64,000 nucleotides of DNA from Salinivibrio sp. ES.052 (GCF_900141775.1 NZ_FSRI01000002.1:391001-455000); one strand, 5' to 3'. Shown: positions 17,359 through 25,593, numbered from the stretch's first letter. Notes: generated by a model from the letters alone, not told the origin. Made by a program: numbers and translations.

Positions 17359-17754
17359 ATGACAACATCAAGTAATTCAAGCCGTAAGCGCACGCAACGT
17401 GATTACACCTTAGCCTTTAAATTAGGCGTTGTAGAGCGTGTTGAAAAAGGCGAAATGACGTACAAACAAGCTCAAGCCCGTTTTGGCATTCAGGGCCGCT
17501 CAACGGTACTCGTCTGGCTCAGAAAACATGGTAGACTCGATTGGTCGAAGCCATTTCAGCATCCCCTTATGCCACATTCAAAAGAAACCCCATCCGAAAC
17601 TATCAAGCGCCTTGAGCGTGAGTTAGCCGAAGAGAAACTGCGTAACCAAATCCTCAATGGTATGGTCGATATCATGGACAATGAGTACGGAGCCGGCCTC
17701 AGAAAAAAGTACTTATCCGGTACATCTGGCAAGCCAAAGCCAAAAGTAAAATAA
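17359..17754 (+). CDS. IS3-family transposase OrfA (copy 1)
   Basis: A 131-residue helix-turn-helix protein (DYTLAFKLGVVERVEKGEMTYKQAQARFGIQ) with a leucine-zipper-like helix (LERELAEEKLRNQILNGMVDIM). It binds the IS ends and is the N-terminal half of the OrfAB transposase. A slippery heptamer A AAA AAG at 17703-17709 allows a -1 frameshift into orfB. Ribosome site GAGG 8 bases upstream of ATG. Confidence 0.93.
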   Translation: MTTSSNSSRKRTQRDYTLAFKLGVVERVEKGEMTYKQAQARFGIQGRSTVLVWLRKHGRLDWSKPFQHPLMPHSKETPSETIKRLERELAEEKLRNQILNGMVDIMDNEYGAGLRKKYLSGTSGKPKPKVK

Positions 17755-17819
17755 AGTTAGCGGCGGCATGTCGTGCCACAGGCATTTCTCGGCAAGGTGT
17801 CTATCAAGCCGTTGCTCGA

Positions 17820-18587
17820 ATGGAAAGCCGAAGAGCTGAACTATCAATCATCAGAGACTGGGTCCAATACTGGCGTAAGTATATGCCGAGGTTAGGGGCG
17901 CGTAAGCTCTACGCGTTGGTAAAGCCCAAGCTAGTTGAACACGAAATTAAGCTAGGGCGAGACGGGTTTTTTAGCTATCTGAGAAGCGAAGGCTTACTGG
18001 TTAAACCCAAGAAAAGCTACACAAAAACTACGTGTAGTAAGCACTGGATGAAGAAGCATCCTAACCTGCTAAAAGAAGACGGACTGCATGATGCTGCGCA
18101 TGTACTGGTCAGCGACATCACTTATGTTGAATCAGACCAAGGTGTGCACTATCTGTCACTGGTGACCGATGCCAACTCACGCAAGATAGTGGGTCATCAC
18201 GTTAGCGAAGATATGAAAGTCGACAATGTAGTGAAAGCGCTGAAAATGGCCGTCAAAGATAAGCGCTATATCGGCAATGCGGTACATCACTCAGACCGAG
18301 GTTCGCAATACTGCTCAGCCGTTTATCAGAGTGCGCTACAGGAGAGTCAAATCCAGCCGTCGATGACGGATGGTTATGATTGCTACCAAAACGCGTTAGC
18401 GGAAAGAGTCAATGGCATACTGAAGCATGAGTTTTTACTGTACCGGTGTAAGACACTGACAGAGCTTAAAATACTGGTAAAAGAATCGATAGCGATATAC
18501 AACGAAATGAGACCGCACCTAAGTTTAAGTATGGCAACCCCCAATCAGGTGCATAATAAAAAAGGCCAGCTACTGGAGCTGGCCTAA
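17820..18587 (+). CDS. IS3-family transposase OrfB (copy 1), DDE integrase
   Basis: 255 residues from the first ATG. The -1 frame is open from the slippery site at 17703, so the real product is the OrfAB fusion. The rve integrase core shows the DDE triad: Asp in LVSDITYVE, Asp in HHSDRGSQYCS and Glu in NALAERVNGILKHE. All parts are intact, so the element is probably active. Its 3' end contains an inverted repeat (about 18563-18585) that can fold as a hairpin. Confidence 0.93.
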   Translation: MESRRAELSIIRDWVQYWRKYMPRLGARKLYALVKPKLVEHEIKLGRDGFFSYLRSEGLLVKPKKSYTKTTCSKHWMKKHPNLLKEDGLHDAAHVLVSDITYVESDQGVHYLSLVTDANSRKIVGHHVSEDMKVDNVVKALKMAVKDKRYIGNAVHHSDRGSQYCSAVYQSALQESQIQPSMTDGYDCYQNALAERVNGILKHEFLLYRCKTLTELKILVKESIAIYNEMRPHLSLSMATPNQVHNKKGQLLELA

Positions 18588-18687
18588 AAACTGTCAACCT
18601 ATATTAGGACGGGACACTATCCACCTGATCTTTCGTGTTTTTACGCTAAACAGTCCCATTTTTATGAAAAAAAATTACGTAAGATAC

Positions 18688-18716
18688 TTTTCAACACTGA
18701 GTGATTGATATACAGT
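18688..18716 (+). promoter_or_regulatory. Spot 42 promoter
   Basis: TTTTCA (18688-18693) and TACAGT (18711-18716) are spaced 17 bases apart, ending 7 bases before the Spot 42 start. The sequence AGTGATTGATATACAG (18700-18715) is a weak candidate for the CRP site known to repress spf in E. coli; only one half-site is good. Confidence 0.55.
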
Positions 18717-18723
18717 TAACAAC

Positions 18724-18829
18724 GTAGGGTACAGAGGTAAGATGTTCTATCTTTCAGACCTTTTGTTTCACGTTATTGGATTTGGCTGATTCAGCAGCCC
18801 CAGTCAGAATACTGACTGGGGCTTTTTTT
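18724..18829 (+). ncRNA. spf: Spot 42 RNA
   Basis: About 106 bases. The first 41 bases (GTAGGGTACAGAGGTAAG to CAGACCTTTT) match E. coli Spot 42 exactly as far as I can recall it, and the rest (GGATTTGGCTGATT, then the terminator) is closely related. The terminator is AGCCCCAGTCAG/CTGACTGGGGCT with T7. Spot 42 is an Hfq-dependent RNA that represses secondary carbon catabolism genes when glucose is present. Its position between polA and engB is conserved in vibrios and enterobacteria. Confidence 0.97.
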
Positions 18830-18951
18830 ATTGGTTGATATGCGGCGACGTGAGCGGCCCTGCCACTGCCTTTTTAACCATTTGCTAGTGTATTCACTTT
18901 GTTTTCCAAAAAAATTAGAGTAATTACTTTAATTTAATGGGGGAACTTGGC

Positions 18952-19055
18952 TATAATACGCACAGCTTCTTGTTCTTTATGTGTCTACAGGGTCTGATTT
19001 AGATCGCTCAAGCACAAAGATTCGCCGATCCTCAATGAGGGTCGGCTTTTTTTTT
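18952..19055 (+). ncRNA. candidate small RNA between Spot 42 and engB
   Basis: A perfect -10 (TATAAT, 18952-18957, in the context TTGGCTATAAT) predicts a start near 18964. Ninety bases later there is a strong terminator: a 10-bp stem GCCGATCCTC/GAGGGTCGGC (19024-19033 and 19037-19046, one wobble) with a 3-base loop and nine T. There is no open reading frame of note in between, and the terminator does not fit the minus-strand engB. The transcript is therefore a short untranslated RNA. I do not recognise the family; it is not Csr-like (no GGA series). The -35 is poor (TTAATT). Confidence 0.65.
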
Positions 19056-19131
19056 GTCTATGCCGGCGTGTCTGGGGGCTTTTGGTGCAGTCTTTTGCTG
19101 CCGGTGTTGTACGCTTAGCTCAATTCGCGGG

Positions 19132-19782
19132 TTAATCCTCGGGGAGTGGCTCAGCCTCCGCCTCGGCCTCCAACGGTGGGGTGGGTTGGTACCAAGTATC
19201 AAGCTTATGTCGCAGTTTATCGACGCCCATCCCCTTGAGAGAGGAATACAGCTCAACGTCCACATCGCCACAAAAGGCGAGTGATGCTTCTCGAATCTTC
19301 ATCAATTGTTGCTTGCGGGCGCCAGATTTGAGCTTATCGGCTTTGGTCAGTAGCACTAATACAGATAAATTGGATTCGACCGCCCAATAGATTAATTGCT
19401 GATCCAGGTCTTTCATGGGATGACGAATGTCCATCAGGATCACTAATCCGCCAAGTTGATCACGTTTTTGTAAATATTCTCCCAGCGATCGTTGCCATTT
19501 TTCTTTCAATTCCAGCGGGACTTGGGCATAACCATAACCTGGTAAGTCGACAATGTGGCAACCTTCATCCACTTTAAAAAGGTTAATCAATTGTGTCCGG
19601 CCGGGAGTCTTACTGGTCTTTGCTAGGCTCTTTTGGTCGCATAAACGGTTAAGGGAGCTAGATTTACCGGCGTTGGAGCGGCCAGCAAAAGCGATTTCTA
19701 TCCCCGTATTATCAGGTAGATGGCGAATGTCTGGTGCGCTGGTAACAAATTGGGTGTTACGGTAATTAAGCGATTGCTCCAC
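19132..19782 (-). CDS. engB: ribosome-biogenesis GTPase EngB (YsxC/YihA)
   Basis: A 216-residue essential GTPase for 50S subunit assembly. G1 is [10 protein letters not shown]3 is DLPGYGYA, G4 is TKADK and G5 is YSSLKGMG. The C-terminal tail ([12 protein letters not shown]) is acidic and low-complexity, encoded by a GCC/GAG repeat. It is convergent with Spot 42 and the candidate small RNA and divergent from cytochrome c4, as in related genomes. Confidence 0.96.
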   Translation of the reverse strand: MEQSLNYRNTQFVTSAPDIRHLPDNTGIEIAFAGRSNAGKSSSLNRLCDQKSLAKTSKTPGRTQLINLFKVDEGCHIVDLPGYGYAQVPLELKEKWQRSLGEYLQKRDQLGGLVILMDIRHPMKDLDQQLIYWAVESNLSVLVLLTKADKLKSGARKQQLMKIREASLAFCGDVDVELYSSLKGMGVDKLRHKLDTWYQPTPPLEAEAEAEPLPED

Positions 19783-19931
19783 TGTTAACTCCGTCTCGTC
19801 TTGGTGTAGTAGACTGATTACTTTTGTGTGAATTTGTGTAAAATAACCGTGCTCGGTTTTTGATCGGTAATTGTACCATGACGGTAACTAAGTAGTGGTA
19901 CTGGAAGCTTGATAATTATAAACGGAATGTC

Positions 19932-20549
19932 ATGAAGAAATTAGCGCTAATATTGACTCTCCTCGCCAGCACTTCAGTCTGGGCGCAAGGAGATGCTGAA
20001 GCGGGCAAAGCAAAATCCAATACCTGTGTCGCCTGTCACGGTGCTGACGGTAACAGTGTTTTGCCTGATTACCCAAACTTGGCGGGTCAGCACGCCAACT
20101 ACCTCGAAAAACAATTGAAGGAATTTAAGCTTGGCGCTCAAAGTGGCGGTGAGCAAGGGCGTTACAACGCCGTCATGGCTGGTATGGTTGCTCCTTTATC
20201 AGAGCAAGACATGGCAGACCTGGCCGCCTATTATGCGACACTGACGCCTAAGCCCGGCACCACCCCTGAAGGCGCCATCGAAATGGGTCGTCAGTTGTAT
20301 ATGGCCGGTGATGCTGAGCGAGGCATTGCGGCCTGCACAGCCTGCCATGGTCCTCGCGGTAACGGCACCCCATCTTCTGGTTTTCCTAAAATTTCGGGCC
20401 AATCTGCGAACTACGTGGCGAGTCAGTTGAAGATGTTCCGTGCTGAGGAGCGTCACAACGACATGAACCAAATGATGCGGTCGGTGGCGGCGAAGCTCAC
20501 CGACAAGGAAATTGATGCACTGTCGAATTACCTCGGCGGATTACACTGA
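19932..20549 (+). CDS. dihaem cytochrome c4
   Basis: A 205-residue periplasmic cytochrome. It has a signal peptide (MKKLALILTLLASTSVWAQ, cleavage before GDAEAG) and two class I haem domains with CVACH (Cys32-His36) and CTACH (Cys135-His139). Candidate axial methionines are in AVMAGM and MNQMMRS. Cytochrome c4 carries electrons to terminal oxidases such as cbb3. Divergent from engB; a terminator follows. Confidence 0.95.
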   Translation: MKKLALILTLLASTSVWAQGDAEAGKAKSNTCVACHGADGNSVLPDYPNLAGQHANYLEKQLKEFKLGAQSGGEQGRYNAVMAGMVAPLSEQDMADLAAYYATLTPKPGTTPEGAIEMGRQLYMAGDAERGIAACTACHGPRGNGTPSSGFPKISGQSANYVASQLKMFRAEERHNDMNQMMRSVAAKLTDKEIDALSNYLGGLH

Positions 20550-20567
20550 TTGACTGAGCTTGATAAG

Positions 20568-20602
20568 AAAGCGGCAGCGTGAATAACGTCGCCGCTTTTT
20601 TT
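20568..20602 (+). terminator. cytochrome c4 terminator
   Basis: AAGCGGC (20569-20575) pairs with GCCGCTT (20591-20597) across a loop of about 15 bases and is followed by a T-run. Confidence 0.8.
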
Positions 20603-20688
20603 ATCTTCGCCCTCCCTGCGGTACAGGGGCATGCCTTGATTCTCGACGATGGCCTAACGGTATCGGTAACGACAAATGCGACACAATG

Positions 20689-20773
20689 TGTAAGAGATTG
20701 CCTATTCGCTGGCAAGAAAAGTGCGGTTTTATCTGAAGGATATATTTTTAAATTTTTTTAAATCAAAGATTTA
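20689..20773 (+). promoter_or_regulatory. possible UvrY/VarA and IHF sites upstream of the Csr RNA
   Basis: TGTAAG at 20689-20694, followed by AGATTG and CCTATT, matches the left half of the GacA/UvrY site (TGTAAG-N6-CTTACA) and shares AGAGAT with the E. coli csrB site; the right half is poor. AATCAAAGATTTA at 20761-20773 is a perfect match to the IHF consensus (WATCAANNNNTTR). An activator site far upstream plus an IHF bend is the arrangement known for csrB genes, which rely on UvrY/VarA with IHF. Confidence 0.55.
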
Positions 20774-20845
20774 TGATGCTTTCTCTATTTCAGGAAGATT
20801 TTTTTTGGCTGGGATTCTAGGCAAGCGCTCTCACTACGATATGCT

Positions 20846-20887
20846 ATCAACATCAACATCAACATCAACATCAACATCAACATCAAC
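20846..20887 (+). repeat. hexanucleotide tandem repeat (ATCAAC)x7
   Basis: Seven perfect, contiguous copies of ATCAAC. The tract begins one base after a candidate -10 (TATGCT, 20840-20845; -35 TAGGCA at 20818-20823, 16-base spacer). It therefore forms the very start of the Csr RNA transcript. Such tracts change copy number by slipped-strand mispairing. Confidence 0.95.
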
Positions 20888-21198
20888 AGGACGTTGACCT
20901 TAAGGACAAGTCATCCAGCAAGGAATGCGTGTCAGGAACCAGGATGGTTCACCACAGGATGTGGACATCGCCAGGATAGGCGCTCAAGGAATACGTTGCA
21001 CAGGATGTGATGTGGTGGTCATGATGACAAGGACGCAGGATGCGACGGATAGGCAGGTAACGCCAACCACAGTAACAGGATGTTGATACTAAGGCGTTAA
21101 GCGCCATTTATCAGGGATGAGCGACGGACCAGGACGGACACAATCCGCTTATTATCGCAAGCGCGATACGCGACAGGCTTGATGCCTGTCGCTTTTTT
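20846..21198 (+). ncRNA. csrC: CsrB/CsrC-family regulatory RNA
   Basis: Between 20889 and 21138 there are 18 GGA triplets, 13 of them AGGA, many in short hairpin-loop-like contexts such as CAGGATG. This is the hallmark of RNAs that sequester the translational repressor CsrA. It ends at a strong terminator GCGACAGGC/GCCTGTCGC (21170-21192) with T6, very like the end of E. coli CsrC (GCGACAG.../CTGTCGC). The location between engB (yihA) and yihI is the same as that of E. coli csrC. The 5' end is uncertain; it probably starts within the ATCAAC repeat. The symbol is given by position and may differ in vibrio nomenclature (CsrB, C, D). Confidence 0.88.
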
Positions 21199-21250
21199 AT
21201 TGACCCACTTTCTGCTACATTCGCGCCAGCTTTTGGCATAGACGAATGAC

Positions 21251-21892
21251 ATGCAACACTGCCCTTTATGTGAGCACACAAAGACTCACCCCTACCACAC
21301 CGACAAACGCCGTGCGTACCATCAATGTGCACGTTGTATGTTGGTGTTTGTTGATCGCCATGCCTTATTGGCGGCCGAGGATGAGAAAGCTATCTATGAC
21401 TTACACCAAAACCATCCAGAAGATGAGGGGTATCAGCGTTTTTTGTCACGTTTAGTTACGCCTTTGCTGGCTCGATTGCCGGTGCCACTCACCGGTCTTG
21501 ATTTTGGTTGTGGTCCGGGACCAGTACTGGCACAAATGCTGCGTGACGCAGGACATTCAATGGCCTGCTATGATCCCTTTTACGCCCCAGAGACAGACGT
21601 GCTGGACGAAGCATATGACTTTATTACTTGCACTGAAGCCATTGAGCACTTTCACCGACCAGGCGAACAGTGGGCACAGTGGCAATGGATGCTGAAGCCG
21701 GGTGGCTACTTGGGGATAATGACCAAGCTGGTTCGGGATCCGGTCGCATTTTCACGCTGGCACTATAAGAATGACCTTACTCATGTCAGCTTTTTTAGCG
21801 GCCAAACGTTTCAGTTTTTGGCTGAGCAAGCCGGCTTTGAACTGACCTTTTTGGGCAACGATGTAATATTAATGAGGAAACCATTGTCATGA
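21251..21892 (+). CDS. class I SAM-dependent methyltransferase with zinc ribbon
   Basis: A 213-residue protein. The N terminus has a CxxC...CxxC zinc ribbon (Cys4, Cys7, Cys26, Cys29). The methyltransferase fold follows with SAM-binding motif TGLDFGCGPG (about 81-90), CYDPFY as the acidic motif II region, and ITCTEAIEHFHRP before LKPGGYLGIMTK. The substrate is not known; the fold is that of the methyltransf_11/23 group. Its stop overlaps yihI by 4 bases (ATGA), so they are coupled. Confidence 0.86.
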   Translation: MQHCPLCEHTKTHPYHTDKRRAYHQCARCMLVFVDRHALLAAEDEKAIYDLHQNHPEDEGYQRFLSRLVTPLLARLPVPLTGLDFGCGPGPVLAQMLRDAGHSMACYDPFYAPETDVLDEAYDFITCTEAIEHFHRPGEQWAQWQWMLKPGGYLGIMTKLVRDPVAFSRWHYKNDLTHVSFFSGQTFQFLAEQAGFELTFLGNDVILMRKPLS

Positions 21893-22371
21893 CGCGTAAA
21901 AAGAAAACGCGCCGCACAGGATCGGAAGGCCCGGCGCAATACGTAGATAAGAATCATACCGAGCAAGACAGAATTGCTCGCATGCTGAAAAAGCAGAAAA
22001 AACGCAAAGGGAAGAAAGCAGGATCGCGTCATTCCGAAGAAAGTAAGGCTCAAGCTCATCGTAGCAGTGGTAAAAAAGATCCTCGGGTTGGAAGCAAAAA
22101 ACCGATCCCACTAGGATCTGAAGCGGCAAAACCGAAAAAGGCAGCCATGACGCCAGCGCAAGAGCTTGAAAAGCTGGAGCAGGATCCGCAACTGAATGTC
22201 TTGCTCGATAGAATAGAGAATGGCGAAAAGTTAGGGTCTGGATTGCAAGCTTATGTCGATGAAAAACTGGATCGGATTGAAGTGCTGATGGAGAAACTTG
22301 GCTTACTGACTGATGATGCGTCGGATAATGAAGACGAGCTGCTTGATAAATTCGAGCAACAGGACGATTAA
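21889..22371 (+). CDS. yihI: Der GTPase-activating protein YihI
   Basis: A 160-residue, highly charged protein. The N-terminal half is Lys/Arg rich (TRKKKTRRTG, KKQKKRKGKK) and probably disordered. The C-terminal half is acidic and helical (LEKLEQDPQLNVLLDRIENGEKL...YVDEKLDRIEVLMEKLGL). E. coli YihI stimulates the Der (EngA) GTPase in 50S assembly. Overlaps the methyltransferase by 4 bases and lies 13 bases before the DUF2489 gene. Confidence 0.93.
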   Translation: MTRKKKTRRTGSEGPAQYVDKNHTEQDRIARMLKKQKKRKGKKAGSRHSEESKAQAHRSSGKKDPRVGSKKPIPLGSEAAKPKKAAMTPAQELEKLEQDPQLNVLLDRIENGEKLGSGLQAYVDEKLDRIEVLMEKLGLLTDDASDNEDELLDKFEQQDD

Positions 22372-22384
22372 CAAGGAGTAACAG

Positions 22385-22879
22385 GTGCAGGACGGGATCT
22401 GGATACTGGCTGGGCTAGGTGCCCTGATTATTTTGGCATTATCCGTTTATGCGGGAATATTGCTAGCGAAGTTGAAACGGCAAAGTACGCTGCAAGCGCA
22501 GCAAAAAGAAGCGGCAATCACTAAACGCAACGACAAAATTGTTGAGAGCGTTGACGTGATTGCATTTGCTGCGTTAAAAGATCAGTGTGATTTGTCTGAA
22601 GCGGCGATTCGTCTCTATATGATCATGGATCATTTGCAAGGGGAGCAGCGTGTTGAGTTTGATAGTCGCTACCCTGCGCTATTTGAGCTTTATGAGGCAG
22701 TGAAAGATACCCCGAGAGGCGATGCGCGCAAGACACTGAAAAAGAAAGAGCGAATGCGGCTCGATCTTGAGCGCGCCAAGCACGAGGCGCGCCTGGAAGA
22801 GGCAATCAAAGCTGAGTTTGCAGAAATTTTAGCGTTTACCGGTGGCCGCCATATTCCTGATCATATCCTGACGCACTGA
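22385..22879 (+). CDS. DUF2489 family membrane-anchored protein
   Basis: A 164-residue protein with one N-terminal transmembrane segment (about 5-28) and a charged helical domain ending in a Lys/Arg/Glu-rich coiled coil (KKKERMRLDLERAKHEARLEEA). Starts at a GTG with GGAG upstream. DUF2489 proteins are common next to yihI in vibrios; no function is known and no catalytic motif is visible. The topology places most of the protein in the cytoplasm if the positive-inside rule holds. Confidence 0.85.
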   Translation: MQDGIWILAGLGALIILALSVYAGILLAKLKRQSTLQAQQKEAAITKRNDKIVESVDVIAFAALKDQCDLSEAAIRLYMIMDHLQGEQRVEFDSRYPALFELYEAVKDTPRGDARKTLKKKERMRLDLERAKHEARLEEAIKAEFAEILAFTGGRHIPDHILTH

Positions 22880-22891
22880 GTACACCTGATT

Positions 22892-22919
22892 GGAATGCGG
22901 TCCATACTGACCGCATTCC
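22892..22919 (+). terminator. hairpin after the yihI-DUF2489 operon
   Basis: An 11-bp perfect stem (GGAATGCGGTC with GACCGCATTCC) and 6-base loop directly after the operon. The T-tract is poor (TCTGTCATTTT), so it may be a Rho-independent terminator of moderate strength or an mRNA-end hairpin. Confidence 0.55.
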
Positions 22920-23080
22920 TCTGTCATTTTGCCCCAATACCCTTATAATTATTGGGCGAACATCGATCTCATCGACACTTTCGCAACACTGGCGTGGGTT
23001 AGTGCTAAACACTGTACCAACAGCTATGGCACACTAGACGCTGTAATTCCTTTCCTAAGCGCTGTTGCGGAATGTAAGCC

Positions 23081-24454
23081 ATGTCATCACCACAAATCAT
23101 TTGGGATCAAGCCCTCATCAATAAGTATAATTATTCAGGGCCCCGCTATACCTCGTATCCGACCGCGCTTGAGTTCCATGAGGCATTCACGCCTGCGGAA
23201 TTTGATATGGCGTGCAGCCAATATCCCGATCGGCCTTTGTCGTTGTATGTGCACATCCCATTTTGCCATAAACTTTGCTATTACTGTGGCTGTAATAAGG
23301 TGGTGACTCGGCATCAACACAAAGCGGATGAGTACCTGGATGCGCTAGAGCATGAAATTCGTCAGCGGGCGTTTTTGCTGGGGGATCGACGAATTACGCA
23401 ACTGCATTGGGGCGGTGGTACGCCGACCTTTCTGACCAAGCCTCAGATCTCGCGCTTAATGGGGTTGCTGCGTCAAGAGTTCCGCTTTGAAGAAGATGCC
23501 GAAATCAGTATTGAGGTGGATCCGCGTGAAATTCCACTGGATATGCTGGATCACCTCCGAAATGAAGGGTTTAACCGCATCAGTATCGGCGTGCAGGATT
23601 TCGATAAAAAGGTGCAGCAGTTAGTGAATCGTGAGCAAGATGAAGGCTTTATCCATGCCCTCGTCGCACATGCACGGGAACTCGGTTTTCGTTCCACCAA
23701 TCTGGACTTGATTTATGGTTTGCCTAGCCAAAGCCCAGAAGGGTTTGCCAAAACGCTAGAACAAGTATTGACCATGCGCCCGGGCCGACTCTCGGTGTTT
23801 AACTATGCCCACTTGCCTAATTTGTTCGCTGCGCAGCGTAAAATAAAAGAAGACGCCTTACCGTCACCCGATGCCAAACTCACCATGCTACAAGAAACGA
23901 TCGCAACCTTAACAGAGGCGGGCTATCAATTTATCGGTATGGACCATTTTGCGCTACCCGATGATGAGCTGGCGGTGGCACAGCGGGAAGGACGTTTACA
24001 CCGCAACTTCCAAGGCTATACCACTCAAGGCAATTGTGACCTGCTCGGGCTCGGGGTCTCGGCGATTTCGATGATTGGTGATTGCTACGCGCAGAATCAA
24101 AAAGAGATGAAAGCGTATTATCAGCAGGTGGATGCTGAGCGTCATGCTTTGTTCAAAGGGGTGATGCTGGAGCAGGATGATCGTATTCGTCGCGATGTGA
24201 TCAAAGCGTTGATGTGTAATTTTACTTTAGAGAAAGCTGAGATTGCGACGCGCTACCAGTTAGATTTTGATCAGTACTTTGCGGAAGACTTGTCATTACT
24301 GCAGTGCTTTATCGATGATGATTTGGTGCGTTTGGCGGACAAAACGATTAGCGTGACCAAAACGGGTCGGATGTTGATCCGCAATATTTGTATGAGCTTT
24401 GATGTCTATTTGCGGGATAGGGCACGACAACAGCAATTTTCTCGCGTCATTTGA
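23081..24454 (+). CDS. hemN: oxygen-independent coproporphyrinogen III oxidase HemN
   Basis: A 457-residue radical SAM enzyme that decarboxylates coproporphyrinogen III to protoporphyrinogen IX under low oxygen. The cluster motif is FCHKLCYYCGC (Cys62, Cys66, Cys69, plus Cys71 as in HemN). The N-terminal trip-wire segment KYNYSGPRYTSYPTA and GGGTPTFL are typical. Length matches E. coli HemN (457). No clear FNR site was found upstream by eye. A strong terminator follows. Confidence 0.97.
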   Translation: MSSPQIIWDQALINKYNYSGPRYTSYPTALEFHEAFTPAEFDMACSQYPDRPLSLYVHIPFCHKLCYYCGCNKVVTRHQHKADEYLDALEHEIRQRAFLLGDRRITQLHWGGGTPTFLTKPQISRLMGLLRQEFRFEEDAEISIEVDPREIPLDMLDHLRNEGFNRISIGVQDFDKKVQQLVNREQDEGFIHALVAHARELGFRSTNLDLIYGLPSQSPEGFAKTLEQVLTMRPGRLSVFNYAHLPNLFAAQRKIKEDALPSPDAKLTMLQETIATLTEAGYQFIGMDHFALPDDELAVAQREGRLHRNFQGYTTQGNCDLLGLGVSAISMIGDCYAQNQKEMKAYYQQVDAERHALFKGVMLEQDDRIRRDVIKALMCNFTLEKAEIATRYQLDFDQYFAEDLSLLQCFIDDDLVRLADKTISVTKTGRMLIRNICMSFDVYLRDRARQQQFSRVI

Positions 24455-24456
24455 GC

Positions 24457-24484
24457 AAAAAACCGCCAGTTGGCGGTTTTTTTT
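24457..24484. terminator. bidirectional terminator between hemN and add
   Basis: AAAACCGCCA/TGGCGGTTTT with A-tract and T-tract on either side; serves convergent hemN (plus) and add (minus). Confidence 0.88.
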
Positions 24485-24506
24485 AATCGCATGCTCGTTG
24501 GACGAA

Positions 24507-25508
24507 TTAGCGCTTCGCGGCCTGAGCTTTGAGTGCCGCTTTTTCATTATCAGACAAGAACGCAATGTCTAGGCCATTTTCTTGCAATGTGGTGATTTGC
24601 GCTGGACTCAAGCCAGCCGCTGGAGCAGCGACTTCATATTCATAGGGTAGCTCAATGCCTTCAACGGCCGGATCGTCGGTATTTAACGATGCCAAAATAC
24701 CGTGATCAAGGAACTGGCGCACGGGGTGCTGTGCGAGATCGGCAATGGTACTGGTTTGAATATTCGAGGTTAGGCACGTCTCAATACCAATTTGTTGTTT
24801 CGCGAGATAGTCCATCAACGCTGGGTCTTCAATCGCTTTGACGCCATGACCAATACGGGTGGCGCCAAGGTCATTGATTGCTTGCCACATACTTTCTGCG
24901 CCGGCGGCTTCACCCGCATGCACGGTGACTTGCAGATCGCTGGCGCGCACTTTAGCAAAGTGGTCGGTAAATTGATCGCCGGGCTGACCGAGTTCGTCAC
25001 CGGCGAGATCCATGGCGACCAAGTGTGATTTTTGCGTCAGTAGCGCCTCCAACTCTGCCATGCATGCCTGAGTACCGAAGGTGCGGCTCATAATGCCAAT
25101 TAAGTTGGTTTTGACGCCAAAATCACGGCTACCTGCGTGGACGCCATCCACCACGGCCTCAACCACACCTTCAAGTGGCAGTTGGTGCTTGAGTGCCATG
25201 TAATAGGGTGAAAACCGCAGTTCGGTATAATCAATTTGCGCGTGTAATGCATCTTCTACGTTCTCATACGCGACGCGACGTACTGCATCAAGGTCACCGA
25301 GTACGGCGACCCCCCAATCAAGCTTCGACAGAAATGCGACTAAATCAGGCGCTGTCTCAACGACCTGTACATGGGGTCGTAGGCGCTCAATATCATGGGC
25401 GGGCAGCGGCATTGAAAACTGCTGACCTAGCTCTAAAATGGTGTTGATACGGATGTTGCCATCCAGATGACGGTGTAGATCCGTCAACGGAAAATCTTTT
25501 CTCATCAT
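24507..25508 (-). CDS. add: adenosine deaminase
   Basis: A 333-residue zinc amidohydrolase that deaminates adenosine and deoxyadenosine to inosine forms. Zinc and catalytic motifs are all present: LHRHLDG (His12, His14), [14 protein letters not shown]-type [12 protein letters not shown] and NTDDPAV. Start chosen at 25508 ([10 protein letters not shown]) because the E. coli enzyme begins at the same point; the longer frame to 25574 adds residues with no counterpart. GGGAACC precedes the start. Confidence 0.96.
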   Translation of the reverse strand: MMRKDFPLTDLHRHLDGNIRINTILELGQQFSMPLPAHDIERLRPHVQVVETAPDLVAFLSKLDWGVAVLGDLDAVRRVAYENVEDALHAQIDYTELRFSPYYMALKHQLPLEGVVEAVVDGVHAGSRDFGVKTNLIGIMSRTFGTQACMAELEALLTQKSHLVAMDLAGDELGQPGDQFTDHFAKVRASDLQVTVHAGEAAGAESMWQAINDLGATRIGHGVKAIEDPALMDYLAKQQIGIETCLTSNIQTSTIADLAQHPVRQFLDHGILASLNTDDPAVEGIELPYEYEVAAPAAGLSPAQITTLQENGLDIAFLSDNEKAALKAQAAKR

Positions 25509-25593
25509 CGTTGGTTCCCAGCCGGTGAGTTGGTGCTCAGTATAGCGACTGTTCCTGGGCGCGTCAGCCGTCAAGACATTCAGGACGTGAGCC

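Larger units (their letters stand above)
17318..18616 (+). mobile_element. IS3-family insertion sequence, copy 1
   Basis: A complete 1299-bp element. Terminal inverted repeats of 25 bp (22 matching) begin TGTCCCGTCC: left 17318-17342, right 18592-18616. A 3-bp target duplication CTA flanks it (17315-17317 and 18617-18619). It carries orfA and orfB in the -1 frame arrangement of the IS3 family. It is inserted between the polA terminator and the Spot 42 promoter, 107 bases upstream of the Spot 42 start, apparently without breaking either. Copy 2 at 31506-32804 has the same length and encodes identical proteins. Confidence 0.96.

Noticed and set aside
17755..17819. Frameshift mutation between IS orfA and orfB
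   Set aside because: The -1 arrangement with an A AAA AAG slippery site is the normal IS3-family programmed frameshift, and both copies share it.
20579..20761. 60-residue open frame after cytochrome c4
   Set aside because: It starts inside the cytochrome c4 terminator and has no ribosome site; it ends in the regulatory region of the Csr RNA.
20846..20887. CRISPR-like array
   Set aside because: The units are 6 bases and contiguous, with no spacers; it is a microsatellite.
22929..23306. 125-residue open frame overlapping the hemN start
   Set aside because: More than half of it lies in hemN in another frame; hemN is certain.
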